A DNA stretch of 64,000 nt, taken from positions 17,590,354 through 17,654,353 of the forward strand of contig NC_045139.1 of the NCBI RefSeq assembly GCF_008831285.2, given 5' to 3'. Below, piece by piece: positions 1 through 11,212 of this stretch (position 1 is the stretch's first letter; each line of letters starts with the position of its first letter). The notes under the pieces were generated by a model. That model searched no databases. It saw only the letters and a program-made list of their open reading frames with translations, and was not told the origin of the DNA. The position numbers were made by a program, and so were the translations under genes. Source of the DNA: Nymphaea colorata. Its lineage: Eukaryota > Streptophyta > Magnoliopsida > Nymphaeales > Nymphaeaceae.

Positions 1-1246
1 TTTTTTAAAAAAAAATTGTATCCAGGCCCATCCCGACCCCCACCCTTAAAGAGGAGGCTGGCAAGGGTTATGTCTCACTTCACATAGTAATATGAGTAAC
101 ATTAGAAACTAATAACGGTGTAATCTTTGGTAGTGTTTTGATTTCTTTTGTACTTCTCTTGTTAAGAAGATTAAAAAAAAAAAGTGGTGAAAACATATGT
201 AACGGAATTTTACAGTTCAAGCTGCAGTTTCTAGGTTTGCATAAAGTGTGTTGGGGCGGACTTATAAACCTCAAATCACTCTGTTTTTTACCAATGCCTT
301 TAGAACTTGATGCACTTCTAGTTCTGCCGTTGTTTCTTGGAACCGCACCAAGAAATTGATCACCATCTTTAGTTGTTCACCGCAAACATCCCATCTTACT
401 ACTGTAGTGGAGAGGGACTGAGTTTAAACATCCAAGGAATGAACGTTTTGCTTCCAATCTTTCCCATGGTTAATGACCTTTTCTTCGAAACCAATGACTC
501 CTAGATCCCAAGATTTTAAGCTAATCTTTTAGGTCCAAAAGCGTAAGGCGACCAAAAGCTTGGGATTTCCTTTACTTTGAAAACATGGAACAAAGACACC
601 TTTTCGGCCTTCGATCACCTCAGCTGTGTCAAGTCTTCCGCCGCTGCCGCCAAGAGTCGATGAGACGTGTGTGTGGGCATTTGCCCCACATGTTTTAGCA
701 CTTTTCTTGAGATCTATCCACAACTTTGTTAGGAATTTTACTCAAGGTTGCGTCTGGCTTCAAAAATGGCGATTTGTGAAATTCATGTTTTTTGACTTGC
801 TTATGTGTTTGGGTGACAACAAAAGAACCATACTTTCAGATATGGAGACAGAAATTTTGCATGAAAAAGGTCGAATTGAAGTTTCTAAATTTAAACCTCA
901 AGGAATATCATTTTTCAAAAATTTTAGATAAGACAAATGATTTTTTTAAATTTTACATGCAAATTCTTTATTTTTTTTAGGTGGGGTGGTGGCTCTTGCG
1001 GGCCCTAACCTGTCTCTGCCCCTGCATACTTTCACTTTTTCAAATCTGGGTTTCTGTTTAGAGAACAAAAATGAGTTGGTATAGTAAATTTATTGATATT
1101 ATTAAAGGTTTTCTATGGAAAACGAGGGGAAGGAAGCAAGGCTATTGAGCGTCTTTCCAAAATGAGTTATGTCAAGGCGCCAAAACTGGCGTCCTAACAC
1201 TTTGAATTCTAAGGAGGTCAAAAATTCCATATCTTGAGGCAAAACC

Positions 1247-1550
1247 TATGTCACTTAGTGCGGGATGAAGGTGCCGGAGCGGCACATCTTAAAAAATTTA
1301 AGTGCGGTGAGGGTATTTTATTATTATTATTATTATTAATTTATTATATAGATAACAAAATAAGCATGTATATATTATTATTACAATTTAGTTATTAATA
1401 TATATATCATAATTAAATAATTGTATTGCATAGAAAAATATCATAACAACCTATATTATATAAGTATTTTAGTAATATGACATTTTAACTGGACTTAGAT
1501 GTAAGTCGAAGCCGCACCCACGTCTAGTGCACACCCCACTTGATGTGACT
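1247..1550. mobile_element. Probable degenerate hAT-like MITE inside the COQ2-like relic
   Basis: The left edge reads CTATGTCAC, followed by G-rich text with gtgccggagcggcac and tttaagtgcggtg. This resembles the left end of the better-preserved element at 63202-63534. The matching stretch of the tandem copy (near 4825) lacks it, so it probably inserted after the duplication. The right end, near gccgcacccacgtc at about 1510-1545, is worn and I cannot place it exactly. No clean target-site duplication was found. Confidence 0.4.
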
Positions 1551-1766
1551 CAAGTGCAACAATAAAATAAACGAGTCCGGGTGATTTAGGGCAAAACTCA
1601 CCATAGAAAAGAATAAGGCGGCCATATGGTAAAAAAGAAGGAGAATGGTTTCCGTGTTCCTACATGCAGTTTAAATTTGATGGATACTTTTGGTAGGGCA
1701 TTTCTAACCCATACGACAAAAAGGGTATTTTGGACATTTTGAATTTATAATGTATGGTCCAGCTCT

Positions 1767-1769
<3 letters not shown>

Positions 1770-1803
<34 letters not shown>
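1770..1803. repeat. (AT)n microsatellite
   Basis: A run of TA/AT dinucleotides directly upstream of the surviving exon 2 relic. It lies where the relic has lost exon 1, so it may mark the deletion region. Confidence 0.9.
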
Positions 1804-1805
<2 letters not shown>

Positions 1806-3084
1806 TTTGTAATTTTTGTTGTCCGAATGTTATGGCAAAATGGGGAAGGGTGATGCGTTTATGATGTGAGTTTGGTGCAGGGGAATTGCTTTGGCTGTGC
1901 CGCCTGGTAAGCTTCCGGATCTGAGCCTGGTGTCGGCGCTGGCTTGGGTTTCGTTCTTGGCGAGAGGGTTAGGCTGCGCCATCAATAACGTATTAGATCG
2001 GGATTTTGAAGCCAAGGTATAATTTCCCCCTCTGTTAACTTGCCTTTCGTTTATGTGCATGCTGAATTTGTTACTACTAGACATTAAAACGGAGAGAGAA
2101 TGAGAATTAATTCATGTATCCATTTGTAACTTCTCGAAAAACAAGTAGTCCCTTGTAAATAAATGAAATAATATAAAGGCAGTCAGTATTGCTGATAACT
2201 ATAATCTGTTAATCATTATTCAGATAATGTGTCTTCTATAGTTGTAGAGAATAGAGAACAGGTAATGAAAGAAAATAAGATGTTCCTTGTTTGTTTTCTT
2301 GAATACCCATGTCAGGTTTCAATCAAACAAGTACTTTGGAGCTCTCGTCTTCCTCGGGATTTTGACAGCAAAACTCATGCAGTGAAACGCACATGTGACC
2401 GTGGCCATCACATTTAAGATGGAAAAGTGGAGGAATAAGATCGCTTCTCTAGGATTCATCTGGAAGTCTTCTTACTGTTGAAGTGAGACCCAAGTGTGGG
2501 GTTTGGTAGTAGAATAAGCATGTGCAATTGCATTATACAATGTCTAATATCTCTGGTTGATAGTAAAACTATGCTCCAGAGTGATTAAAAGTTACAGATT
2601 TTTTCTTGAGAATGTATATTTTATGTTGATTCTATATGATGAAAGATTTATGATCTCTTATATGAATTTAATTTTTTACCGAGGATGCAATATGTGTAGT
2701 TGTCTCTCGTTGTTAAGACGGCAATATTTTTGAAGTAGGTCCAATAAACAAGCCTAAAGAACCGAGTTTCATGCATTCAGACTTGGCTAACCGAGGAACA
2801 TAACAAGCACAAACACACCCGACGTTTGCACACGAATAAGCATGAAACTGGTTACATATGTCCTTCATCTGTATGAAATTTCATACGCAATTTTAATAAT
2901 GACAAAAAATGTTCATGATTAATACAAAAAGAAACTTTTTGTAGGGACATAAAAGCAAACCACAAAAAAAAAGATTTGAGGATTCGATAAACATAAAATT
3001 TGTCGGTTCGTATATGCATATCGTTATAACCAATATACCCCTATAAGTAGTAAAAAAGTGTCTTTGTTTTTTTGTCCCGCTCAT

Positions 3085-3300
3085 AGTATTATCTCATTAT
3101 CTCAAAAATATTTCAGTATCTCAAAAACTTTATCTCATACTTATGTTTTAGCATTATCTCGTACATCCATCTATTATCTCAGTATGTCATAAATATTTTA
3201 TTATCTCATAAACATTATTTCATACTTATGTTTAGGGTTATCTCATTTTCTCATAAATTTTTTGTTATCCAATAAACATACCTCGTACTTATGTTTAGCT
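3085..3300. repeat. Degenerate AT-rich tandem repeat, about three units
   Basis: Three imperfect units of about 60-85 bp share the phrases ttatctcataaac and ctcatacttatgttta; the anchor phrase recurs at about 3136, 3221 and 3284. The repeat sits in the spacer between the relic and the intact COQ2-like copy. No coding signal is present. Confidence 0.7.
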
Positions 3301-3551
3301 TCAATTATAGATAAAAAAGCGACATTCTTGTTTAAGCTTAAATTAGGAGATGAAGATTTGTACACAGCAAGTGAATGACCTAATAACGCTACTAAAAGAT
3401 CTTAAGACCAAGTCTATAGATCAACCACACCACCTTCTGCTTTCTCATGGCTCTGCTCTTCTACCAGCATACAGCGCATGCACAATCGGAGCCAAGGCAG
3501 CAGCAGGAACCATGGCCTTCCCTCAAATTTTCAAAAAGAAAAATGATTTTT

Positions 3552-3554
<3 letters not shown>

Positions 3555-3620
<66 letters not shown>
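3555..3620. repeat. (AT)n microsatellite
   Basis: An uninterrupted AT dinucleotide run of about 65 bp in the spacer just before the second duplicon begins (about 3700). No function can be inferred. Confidence 0.95.
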
Positions 3621-3623
<3 letters not shown>

Positions 3624-4275
3624 CATTTTAGCCTATATAAAAATTGTATCTTGATCCCTCTTGAAACTCTGAATCGATAGTTCAGACCCCTAATGACAAA
3701 TATCCAAGTCTACACTGAAACACATGGAGGAAATTCGTCTGTGGTTCAGCTCTCCCATTAAAGGTTCTAATCCTTATCATCTGCAACTCATTCAAATGAG
3801 AAATAGATACGGGTAATGTTAGATACCAACAATGGTGTAACCTGGCTTTGTGTTTTGAATTAATTTTTGCACTTCTCTTGTTAGGAAGATTAAAAAAAAA
3901 AAAAAAAAAGTTGTGAAACTTTTGCAATTAAAAGAATTTCACAGTTCAAGCTGCACATTGATGCTCAAATTGGATTTGCATAAATTGTGTTCGTGCCGGC
4001 TTAAGAAACTGTAAACTGAGTAGGTGCATGAGAACTGCAAACGTCCCATCTTACTACAGTGGAGAGGGACTGACTTCCAATTTTCAAGCATCGAACAAAT
4101 TTGATGTTTGCTTCTTTGAGTTGTAATTAAATTTTCTTCGAAGCCAACGAGTCCTAAATCACAAGATTTTTTATGAATCGTTAACTCAATCCATTAACTG
4201 TTCTGCTATTCTTTATAGGCCCGCAAGCGCATGGCGACAAAAACTAGGGATTTCCTTTACTTGGAAAAACTTGAT

Positions 4276-4524
4276 GCAATGGGCAGAGCTTAGTCATGTC
4301 TTGTGCCCACATAAATTGAATTTGACGTTACCAAGAAAGGAAAAGCCATTTTTTGAATCTCACGTTACCAAGAAAATAAAATAAATAAATTTTTTAAAAA
4401 AAAAAACTTATTTTCATATTGATGGTCTACGGTATTTTTCTCGTTTACATAATTGTGCTCTTTAAAAAAATTTAAATTTTACAACTAATGCCGTGTTACC
4501 ACAATTTTCAGGCTCTGCCCCTAG
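4276..4524. mobile_element. Short repeat ending in GGCTCTGCCCCT
   Basis: Bounded by gggcagagc at the left and caggctctgcccctag at the right, with an AT-rich body. The right 90 bp (tttacataattgtgctctttaaaa ... aactaatgcc) clearly match the block at 48236-48324, so this is a dispersed family. The ends form a short inverted repeat. No convincing target duplication is visible, so the class (a worn hAT-type MITE is one option) is uncertain. Confidence 0.45.
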
Positions 4525-5119
4525 TTAATCATAGAAGCCCGGCATGGAATTAACTTAAGGTTGCGTTTGAATGACATCCTTAAACATTAAGTCTTTTTTT
4601 TTTTACTAGTTTTAAAATTTTTTAAATCTGGTTTTGTTTAGACAACAAAAATGAGCTAATATAGTAAATATATTGACATTATTAAAATATGAGGCTTTCC
4701 AAGGGGAAAGGGGACAATGTTTTTGAGGCTCTTCCAAAATGAGTTGTGTCAAAATGCCAAAAATGGTGTTCTAGGACTTTTCAATCCAAAGGAGGTCAAG
4801 AATTCTATATTTTGAGGCTTATCTCTTGGTAAAAATCTGTCAAACTCACCTTACCTGATTAAAAAAATTAAAAAAAAGAAAGGGAAAAAGTATTTGTCTT
4901 CATTTGGTAAAAAGAAAGACTTTAGCAGGTGTTTAAAATTAAATTCCGAGGGTTCAAGCTCCCACTGAAATTGCAAACCAAGTGACCAAGCTGCCAGCGA
5001 GAACGGTTTCGGTGTTCCCACAGCCTTCATACAGGACAACACTTTCAATCCAAGCAGCACAGGGGAAATATGAAAAAATCGAAGGGGGTATAGTAAAACC
5101 TTATAATTTTAACGATCAC

Positions 5120-5127
5120 TATAAAAG
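5120..5127 (+). promoter_or_regulatory. TATA box of the COQ2-like gene
   Basis: TATAAAAG lies 82 bp before the start codon at 5210, placing the likely transcription start near 5150 and giving a leader of about 60 nt. The tandem relic has no counterpart to this site or to exon 1. Confidence 0.7.
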
Positions 5128-5209
5128 GAGCACCAGGCACGAAGCCTGGCATCTCAAACTCGCTCTCTCTTCTTCTTGTAGCGGTTGCAATATTTGCTTC
5201 TAATCAAGC

Positions 5210-6665
5210 ATGGCATCAGCCGCATCCTTATTGCTTGACCCGACTTCTGCTGTTAGCTCTTTGGAAAAGAGAGTTGCAACTCGCCCACCCACCAAGAAGG
5301 CGAGCTCGGGCTCTTGGCTCCTTCACTTGATACCTGCAACATTGCGACCATATGCGGACTTGGCTCGTGTCCACAGGAGTATAGCATTTTGGCTTGTGGC
5401 TTGGCCTCAATTGTGGTATTATGTTTTCTCGTCAATTAATTGTGTTAGTTGTGTGTATGTGTGTGTGTGTGTTGCAAGCAGGGGCAGAGGTAAGTGCGGG
5501 CTGCATGGGACATATGCCCCATGGAACCTGTTATAAAACCTTGTTTTTAATGATTGGATCTAGGTAGATTTCGATCTAATTATATAAGTAAACCTCATGA
5601 GGTCGAGTCACTGCGTTGAAGCTCATTGAAAATTTGTTACCTATATATTTAATGTCCCCTAAGAAAAAAATTCTGGCTCTGCCCCTTGCTGCAACTGAAT
5701 TTATACTCCACCATGTGGTTGTCTGATTTGAAAAGCTCAAATCCATATGCTTGAGGAAGGAAAAAATACATCGAAGATCGATTTCAATCTGTAGTTATTG
5801 TCAGGTTCTTATTTAAAAAATCAAAATTACCCCTCAAAAGAGAGAAAGAAGTTTGTTTAAGGAAAGTCGTTTGTTTCATACTTTCTTTTTTCTCTTTCTC
5901 TTCCTTCCAAGGGCATTTCAATTTTTTTAAAAAAAAAACAGCTTTAACTTTTATATTTGTAATTTAATCTCAATTGTGTGATTCCCATCAAAGTTTGGTA
6001 TTAAGGTAACTCCTTGTTTTACATCTGTAAAGATTAATCTTCACTTGTAATTTTTGTTGGGTTTAGGAAGATGAGTTTATGGTGTGAGTTTGGTGCAGGG
6101 GAATTGCTTTGGCTACACCGCCTGGTAGGCTTCCGGATCTGAGCTTGCTGTGGATGCTTGCTTGGGTTTCCTTCTTCGAGAAAGGGTTGGCCTGCACTAT
6201 CGATGACATATTCGATCGGGATCTTGATGCCAAGGTATAATTCCTTGTCTCTCGTTCCTGTTCATGCAGAATTTGTTACTATCAGAGATTAAAGAAGAGG
6301 CAATATTTCATTTCTGTAAGAATTAATTCATGCATCCATTTGTAACGTCTCGAAAATCAAGTCGTCCCTTGTGAATAAATGAAACATTAGGCGGTCTTTT
6401 TGCCGATATTTGAGTTCATTTTCTTCATCTAGTAACAGCTTGTGTGACGTTTAATTTTAACGCATATAATATTTGCTGTATCGTGTTTCTTCGAACATCC
6501 ATTCTAAAGCTCCAAAGTTAACCTTCTCGTATGGCATCACAGGTGCAACGTACAAAATCAAGGCCACTCGCATGTGGACTTATCACTCCCTTCAAGGCAA
6601 CACTATTTCTTGCCTTTCAAACCTTACTTTACATTGTTGTTCTCTCACTTACAAACACATTTTGG

Positions 6666-6740
<75 letters not shown>

Positions 6741-7899
6741 TCAACTAAAAATTTCTATATTTTCTCCCTGTCTCAAAATGATTTGGGGAAGGTTACTGTA
6801 GGATTCATATGCTTTTCTACAGAAAATATGTGGTTTGATTCTCTGGAATAACTTCCCTCTTTTTTGGCAGTTTGGGTGTTGGAACTGCAATACTATTGCT
6901 GGTTTTCGCTTACCCATTGATGAAGAGAATTACATATTGGGTATGCTTCGCTTTTAATATACTAATCTTCTTTTGCTCAACTACAGTTGTTGATCATGGT
7001 GAACTTAATTGCAGCCATCAGCATTCCTAGGTCTGACGCTCAGTTGTGGAATCTTAATCGGTTGGTCAGCGGTTAAAGGGAGCTTAAGTATTGTTGACAT
7101 CTTCCCATTATTCATTTCTTGTGTAATGTGGACTATGGTACATGACACTATGTACGCACAACTGGTACGTGAAATTTTCGTACTTTATGTTTACTGCAAT
7201 CATAAAGTTAACATATTTTTGAAGGTCACATGAATTTGATACAACGGTTGGAAGAGTGTGATAGTGAAAAAAATCACTTTTTCTGAAGGTACTGCATTTG
7301 TATGATGATAAGCCTGAGACTGGATCCATTTAGTCAGATCTGGTGAGAAAACATGATCTAAATACAATTAATTAAACTTGCAAATGACATGCAGCTGCAC
7401 TGACTGAATCGATTAAGAGTTCAAAATCCAACCAATCCCTGTTGGGATTGGTTTGTCACTACAACTTTAGGTTTTAGTAGACTCTGAATTAGATTAGGAA
7501 AGAACTAATCAGGTTGTGTCCTGTTAAAAGTGGATCTGAACTGCATTTACTGATTTACATGCATCTGGCGATCCACAAGCCAACATTTTTCCGAAGGCCC
7601 AGTAAATTTCTGAACTATAGTAAGATTTTACCGGGGACATGCATGGATGACCATGTTTAACTGTCTCTGTTGGGGCATGTGAGTGCAAAATTTGCGTACT
7701 TTTCCCGTTGTGAATCATAATTTGGAGATTTGGTAACTGCGAGCCCAATTGTATCAGGATAAGAAAGACGACGTGAAAGCTGGTGTAAAGTCCGTAGCCT
7801 TGATGTTTGGAGAATCAACAAAGAGTTGGATAAGTGGATTTGGAGTTGCCACCATTACTTTCTTCCTCCTCACTGGATACACAGCTGGCTTGGGTACGT

Positions 7900-7946
<47 letters not shown>

Positions 7947-8288
7947 GTGTGTGTTCTTATAAAAGAATCATTGTTCTTCCTGAGCAGGTTGGCCATACTA
8001 TGCATTTTTGGCAGTTGCAGCTGCGCAACTAGTGTGGCAGATTTGGACCCTTGATATATCAAGACCTGAAAACTGCTTCAAAAGGTCAGTACTGCTGACA
8101 ACTATAATCTATTAATCATTATTGAGATTATGTGTCTTCTATAGTTGTATAGAATAGAGAACAGGTAATGAAAGAAAATAAGATGTTTCTTGCTTGTTTT
8201 CTTGAATACCCATGTCAGGTTTGAATCAAACCAATACTTTGGAGCTTTCGTCTTCCTCGGGATTCTGACCGGAAAACTCGTGCAGTGA
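5210..8288 (+). CDS. UbiA-family polyprenyltransferase (4-hydroxybenzoate polyprenyltransferase, COQ2/PPT1-like)
   Basis: Exons by homology and splice consensus: 5210-5415, 6099-6234, 6543-6664, 6871-6940, 7015-7164, 7758-7893, 7988-8084, 8219-8288; 328 aa, closed in frame. The family attaches a polyprenyl chain to 4-hydroxybenzoate in ubiquinone synthesis, normally at the mitochondrial inner membrane. Family text is clear: LRPYADLARV, RSRP-like KSRPLACG, AYPLMKRITYW, GWSAVKGSL, DKKDDVKAGVKS and LGWPYYAFLA. The first aspartate motif is DDIFDRDLD (residues 104-112), where the family usually has Asn first. The second region reads HDTMYAQLDKKDD (221-233), against the usual YDTIYAHQDKEDD. The N-terminus is short for a mitochondrial COQ2 but contains a Ser/Ala/Arg-rich leader. 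The short length and changed motif leave room for a specialised aromatic prenyltransferase; membership in UbiA is certain, the substrate is not. The start is the first ATG after the TATA box. Confidence 0.88.
5483..5690. mobile_element. Short TIR element in intron 1 of the COQ2-like gene
   Basis: The left edge AGGGGCAGAG is the exact reverse complement of the right edge CTCTGCCCCT, about 200 bp apart, and the right side reads ttctggctctgcccctt as in the related copies at 4524 and 48324. It lies within intron 1 (5416-6098). The interior has no open frame of note. No clear target duplication was seen, so the transposon superfamily is unassigned. Confidence 0.5.
6669..6738. repeat. Compound (CT)n(AT)n microsatellite in intron 3
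   Basis: A CT run followed directly by an AT run begins 5 bp after the exon 3 donor (exon ends 6664). Length change here could affect donor context. Intron 6 starts with a similar CT run at 7903-7941, also just after the donor. Confidence 0.9.
7903..7941. repeat. (CT)n microsatellite in intron 6
   Basis: A run of CT dinucleotides begins about 10 bp after the GTACGTG donor of exon 6, the same position relative to a donor as the run in intron 3. It may double as the pyrimidine tract of this very short (94 bp) intron. Confidence 0.9.
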
Positions 8289-8510
8289 AAGACACAAGTG
8301 ACCGTGGCCATGACTCCTTGTGCCACGTTTATGATGGAAAAGTGGAGGAATAAGATCTCTTCTCTCGGGTTCATCTGAAAGTCTTCTGACCGTTGATGTG
8401 GGACCCAAGTGTGGGGTTTAGTAGAATAAGCATGTACTTGCGTTATACAATGTCTAATATCTCTCGTTGATAGTAAAACTATGTGCCAGTGTGATTAGAA
8501 GTAACACATT

Positions 8511-8666
8511 TTTTTTCTTGAGAAAGTATATTTTGTGTTGGCTACGTATGATGATTGGTTTGTGATGTCTTATACGAATGCACTCAGATTTTTTCTTGAG
8601 AAAGTATATTTTGTGTTGACTATGTATGATGAATGGTTTATGAGATCTTATATGAATGCACCCTTT
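8511..8666. repeat. Two-unit tandem repeat (78 bp) in the COQ2-like 3' flank
   Basis: The phrase tttttcttgagaaagtatat recurs with a 78 bp period (8511 and 8589), each followed by a near-identical tgatgatnggtttntgatgtctta stretch. The upstream relic has a single unit at about 2598-2670, so the duplication occurred only in this copy after the gene duplication. Confidence 0.75.
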
Positions 8667-8779
8667 TACCGACGAAGCAATATGTGCAGTTGTCTATCGT
8701 TGTTAAGACAGGCAATATTTTTGAAGCGGGGTCGATGAACAATCCTAAAGAACTGAGTTTCATGCATTCAATTTTGGCT

Positions 8780-9433
8780 TCCCTCCTATGTCACGATAAG
8801 CTGACATCAAGTGCATAAAGGACCGACTGAAAGTGAGTTTAGCTTGAATGTGGTGTAAAATATATTGGTTCAGAGAAAAATTGTGCAGTAAAACTTGAAC
8901 TGCGATCTCCCTGACACAATCTCAAGCTAGTCTGTAGTGGAATTTGAATTTTATATTCCCTTTTAAAAAGAGCACATTGCCGATTTGCTCTAGATCAGCT
9001 ACATCATATGACGTGCTGAAATATGCGAATCTTCTTGCTTTTTCTGTCACAAAGCCCACAGCATCACACGAGACGTTGCTCTTCAATGAAACACATTATG
9101 TAGTCATGCGCAACGACTTCGTTCAGTAACAAGTAGATCTTATATCGATATCAATATTCCCTTCGTTCTTGGAGCCTACTTTAGGTGTCATTTTGTACAA
9201 GAGAGCAGGTGCTATCAGTATCAATGGCCAAAGGGACTACAGCTTTAAGCTGTGTCATCGCTATCGATCTGTATCCATCTGAAACCGCCGGAGAGAAGCC
9301 CATACAACTGGCTTTGCTCCTTTTTCTAATTTTTGTTACTGTTAAATTGATCTTATGTCTTTAAATGGAAAAGGAAAAGAGTAGGACAATTCGTCGTCGT
9401 TCACTACAGCCGGATCAATTGTCCGAATCCATT
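8780..9433. other. Copy-specific segment in the COQ2-like 3' flank
   Basis: The upstream relic passes directly from the block matching 8775 to the block matching 9434 (its joint is at about 2785). This roughly 650 bp is therefore an insertion in the intact copy or a deletion in the relic. I see no gene, terminal repeats or target duplication in it. Confidence 0.5.
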
Positions 9434-10117
9434 TTAATAGCAGGAGCGTAACAAGCACGTATACACACACGACATTTGCACACAGAAGCTATTCATTTGG
9501 ACCATCAGAGATCCAACACAGAGAATGGCGGCTCCGCAGGAATACAAGTTGATTCTCAGCGATTCTGTAGAAGGGAAGCCAAAACAGGTTCCCAGCACAA
9601 GACTCTTTTTCACCCAGTGCCTGAAAGTCGTGCATAACAATGCATCGCGGCTGCAAACCCAAGCACGTCCAGAAACAGACCTACTTAAGTCGGGTCAACC
9701 AACCAACTAGAACTACTGGTAGAACCTGAACACGGACAAATAAGAGTGCCGTCCAGCCGGCCAAGTGTTCAGGACTCGGAATCAATTAGCCGTGAACCTG
9801 GTAAATAAAAGCTACGACTAATCCTAGCTTGCCTATCAAAAAACAGAAAACCTCGATTCCTTTGAAGAGATTAGCTAAAGAAGTGTTGCCTTCTTTGTAC
9901 ACACATCAATCCTACTAATTGCACTACAACCTTTTCCCTTGACGAGGCATGCAACCTTGTGGACGAAAGCCACCATTCATCAGAGATAATCCCACGTAAT
10001 ATACAGACGATGCAGAGTTTCCCCTTCAAAACCCAACTATGCATGCAATCGTGCACACGTTTAAGGGATGCACGAAATCAACAAAAACGCGTCACGGTGT
10101 TCTGTTTTACGATTTAT

Positions 10118-11028
10118 CTATTTAATGGTGATATACCGGTTCGTTCCGTGCTTGGCCCAGTGATCCTTGAGATCCACTGGCAGAGACAAGTCTTGGCCCT
10201 CGGCTGCGAGCTTGTTGAGCAATTTGTTGAAGGCGCTGCCGCTCATCTTTCGGCCGCTCATGCGGGCGTGCCTCTTGTTAGGCATTACGGGCAGCGGGTA
10301 CATGGATATGGTGGTCGTGCAGCACGCAGACTGCCAGCCTCCATTGCCCCACTTGTAGCACTGCTGGAAGGAGCCAGTGCAGGAGCAGACGGGGATCGGC
10401 ATTGTTGTGTCATCGAACGTCACTTGGTTCAGTCCCAAGTCTTGATCCTTCCACTCGTGCTTGGTCACTGAGAGCTGCTTGTTGAGATCCTCGCCTGTTG
10501 CCTGCCGCCTGGATTTCCTTGCCCTTGGCATTCTGGGGCTACTTACTGTTTTGCTTTCTTTCCGTGGTCGCTTCATACGCCTGGGTTTTACGTTGAGAAC
10601 CTGGTCTGATACTGCAATTGGAAAGGCGTCGGCAGCCGAGTTATCTCTCGGGTGATAGGCCATGTCTGCATGCAAGTGCTTACTGCCTGGACGCGGATTG
10701 GCGCCATGAGTGCTTGAGGGGCAGGGCATGCCATTCTCCCTTGCATACTCGAGAGCCGAAATGGCTGCATCACGTTCCATGATAGCTGCATTCCTCTCAG
10801 CAAAGGCAGCATCCCGTTGCATGTAAGCCAGGTCCCTCTCGGCCAGTGCAGACTTCTTCTCGTTCACAGCTGCATCCCTCTGCTGGATTGCAGCATCTCT
10901 CTCGGCCATAATGCCCATCAACTTTATAGCTGCGTGATCCTTCATTGACTGTTGTGCTATCCACTGTCAGCCACAAACTAGAATCATCATCAATGATTCC
11001 ATTGCAATTTGTTTTAGTTTTGCCAAAA

Positions 11029-11064
<36 letters not shown>

Positions 11065-11156
11065 AGGAGCACCACAATGATTACCTGATGAGAAAGCACA
11101 GGTTTGAACTGATCTGGTTTGTGCCTTCCATTTTCCCTTTGACCGCCTTCTGCCAT
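10118..11156 (-). CDS. BBR/BPC GAGA-binding transcription factor
   Basis: Two coding exons, 11085-11156 and 10118-10963, encode 305 aa; the intron borders are CATCAG|GTAATC and GACAG|TGG. The protein opens [18 protein letters not shown], the usual BPC start. Residues about 35-95 carry an alanine-zipper coiled coil with repeated ERDAAI/QRDAA units, typical of the BPC4/5/6 class. A basic stretch [13 protein letters not shown] precedes the C-terminal DNA-binding domain, with conserved cysteines ([25 protein letters not shown]) and the terminal [13 protein letters not shown] motif. Family members bind GA/CT repeats in plant promoters, act in the nucleus and recruit repressive and activating partners. 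The leader has an intron (see 11213-14830). GA tracts in the intron, leader and promoter suggest self-regulation, which is an inference. Confidence 0.95.
11032..11062. repeat. (CT)n tract in the coding intron of the BPC gene
   Basis: A CT run on the plus strand, so GA on the gene's sense strand, within the 121 bp intron between the two coding exons. It is a potential binding site for the gene's own product. Confidence 0.85.
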
Positions 11157-11212
11157 TGTCCATTCAACTTTAGCAACAGAGAAGAGATTGAATAGCTGCT
11201 CTCATTGCCCAA

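Larger units (their letters stand above)
80..2860 (+). pseudogene. Truncated tandem relic of the COQ2-like prenyltransferase gene
   Basis: This segment aligns piecewise, in the same order and orientation, with the intact gene and its flanks at about 3700-9490. Matching blocks include 90-260 with 3790-3970, 1030-1245 with 4615-4825, 1640-1667 with 4999-5025, 1808-2170 with 6045-6390, 2185-2785 with 8090-8775, and 2785-2860 with 9434-9490. Two exons survive with intact splice borders. Exon 2 (1881-2016) encodes GIALAVPPGKLPDL and an NNVLDRDFE version of the aspartate motif. Exon 8 (2316-2385) ends in a stop codon. Exon 1 and exons 3-7 are gone. The exon 3-7 loss runs from intron 2 to the exon 7/intron 7 border, with the joint near 2178. 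Splicing exon 2 straight to exon 8 would be out of phase, so a working protein is not expected. Exon sequence is still open, so decay may be fairly recent, or exon loss may have come soon after duplication. Confidence 0.85.
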
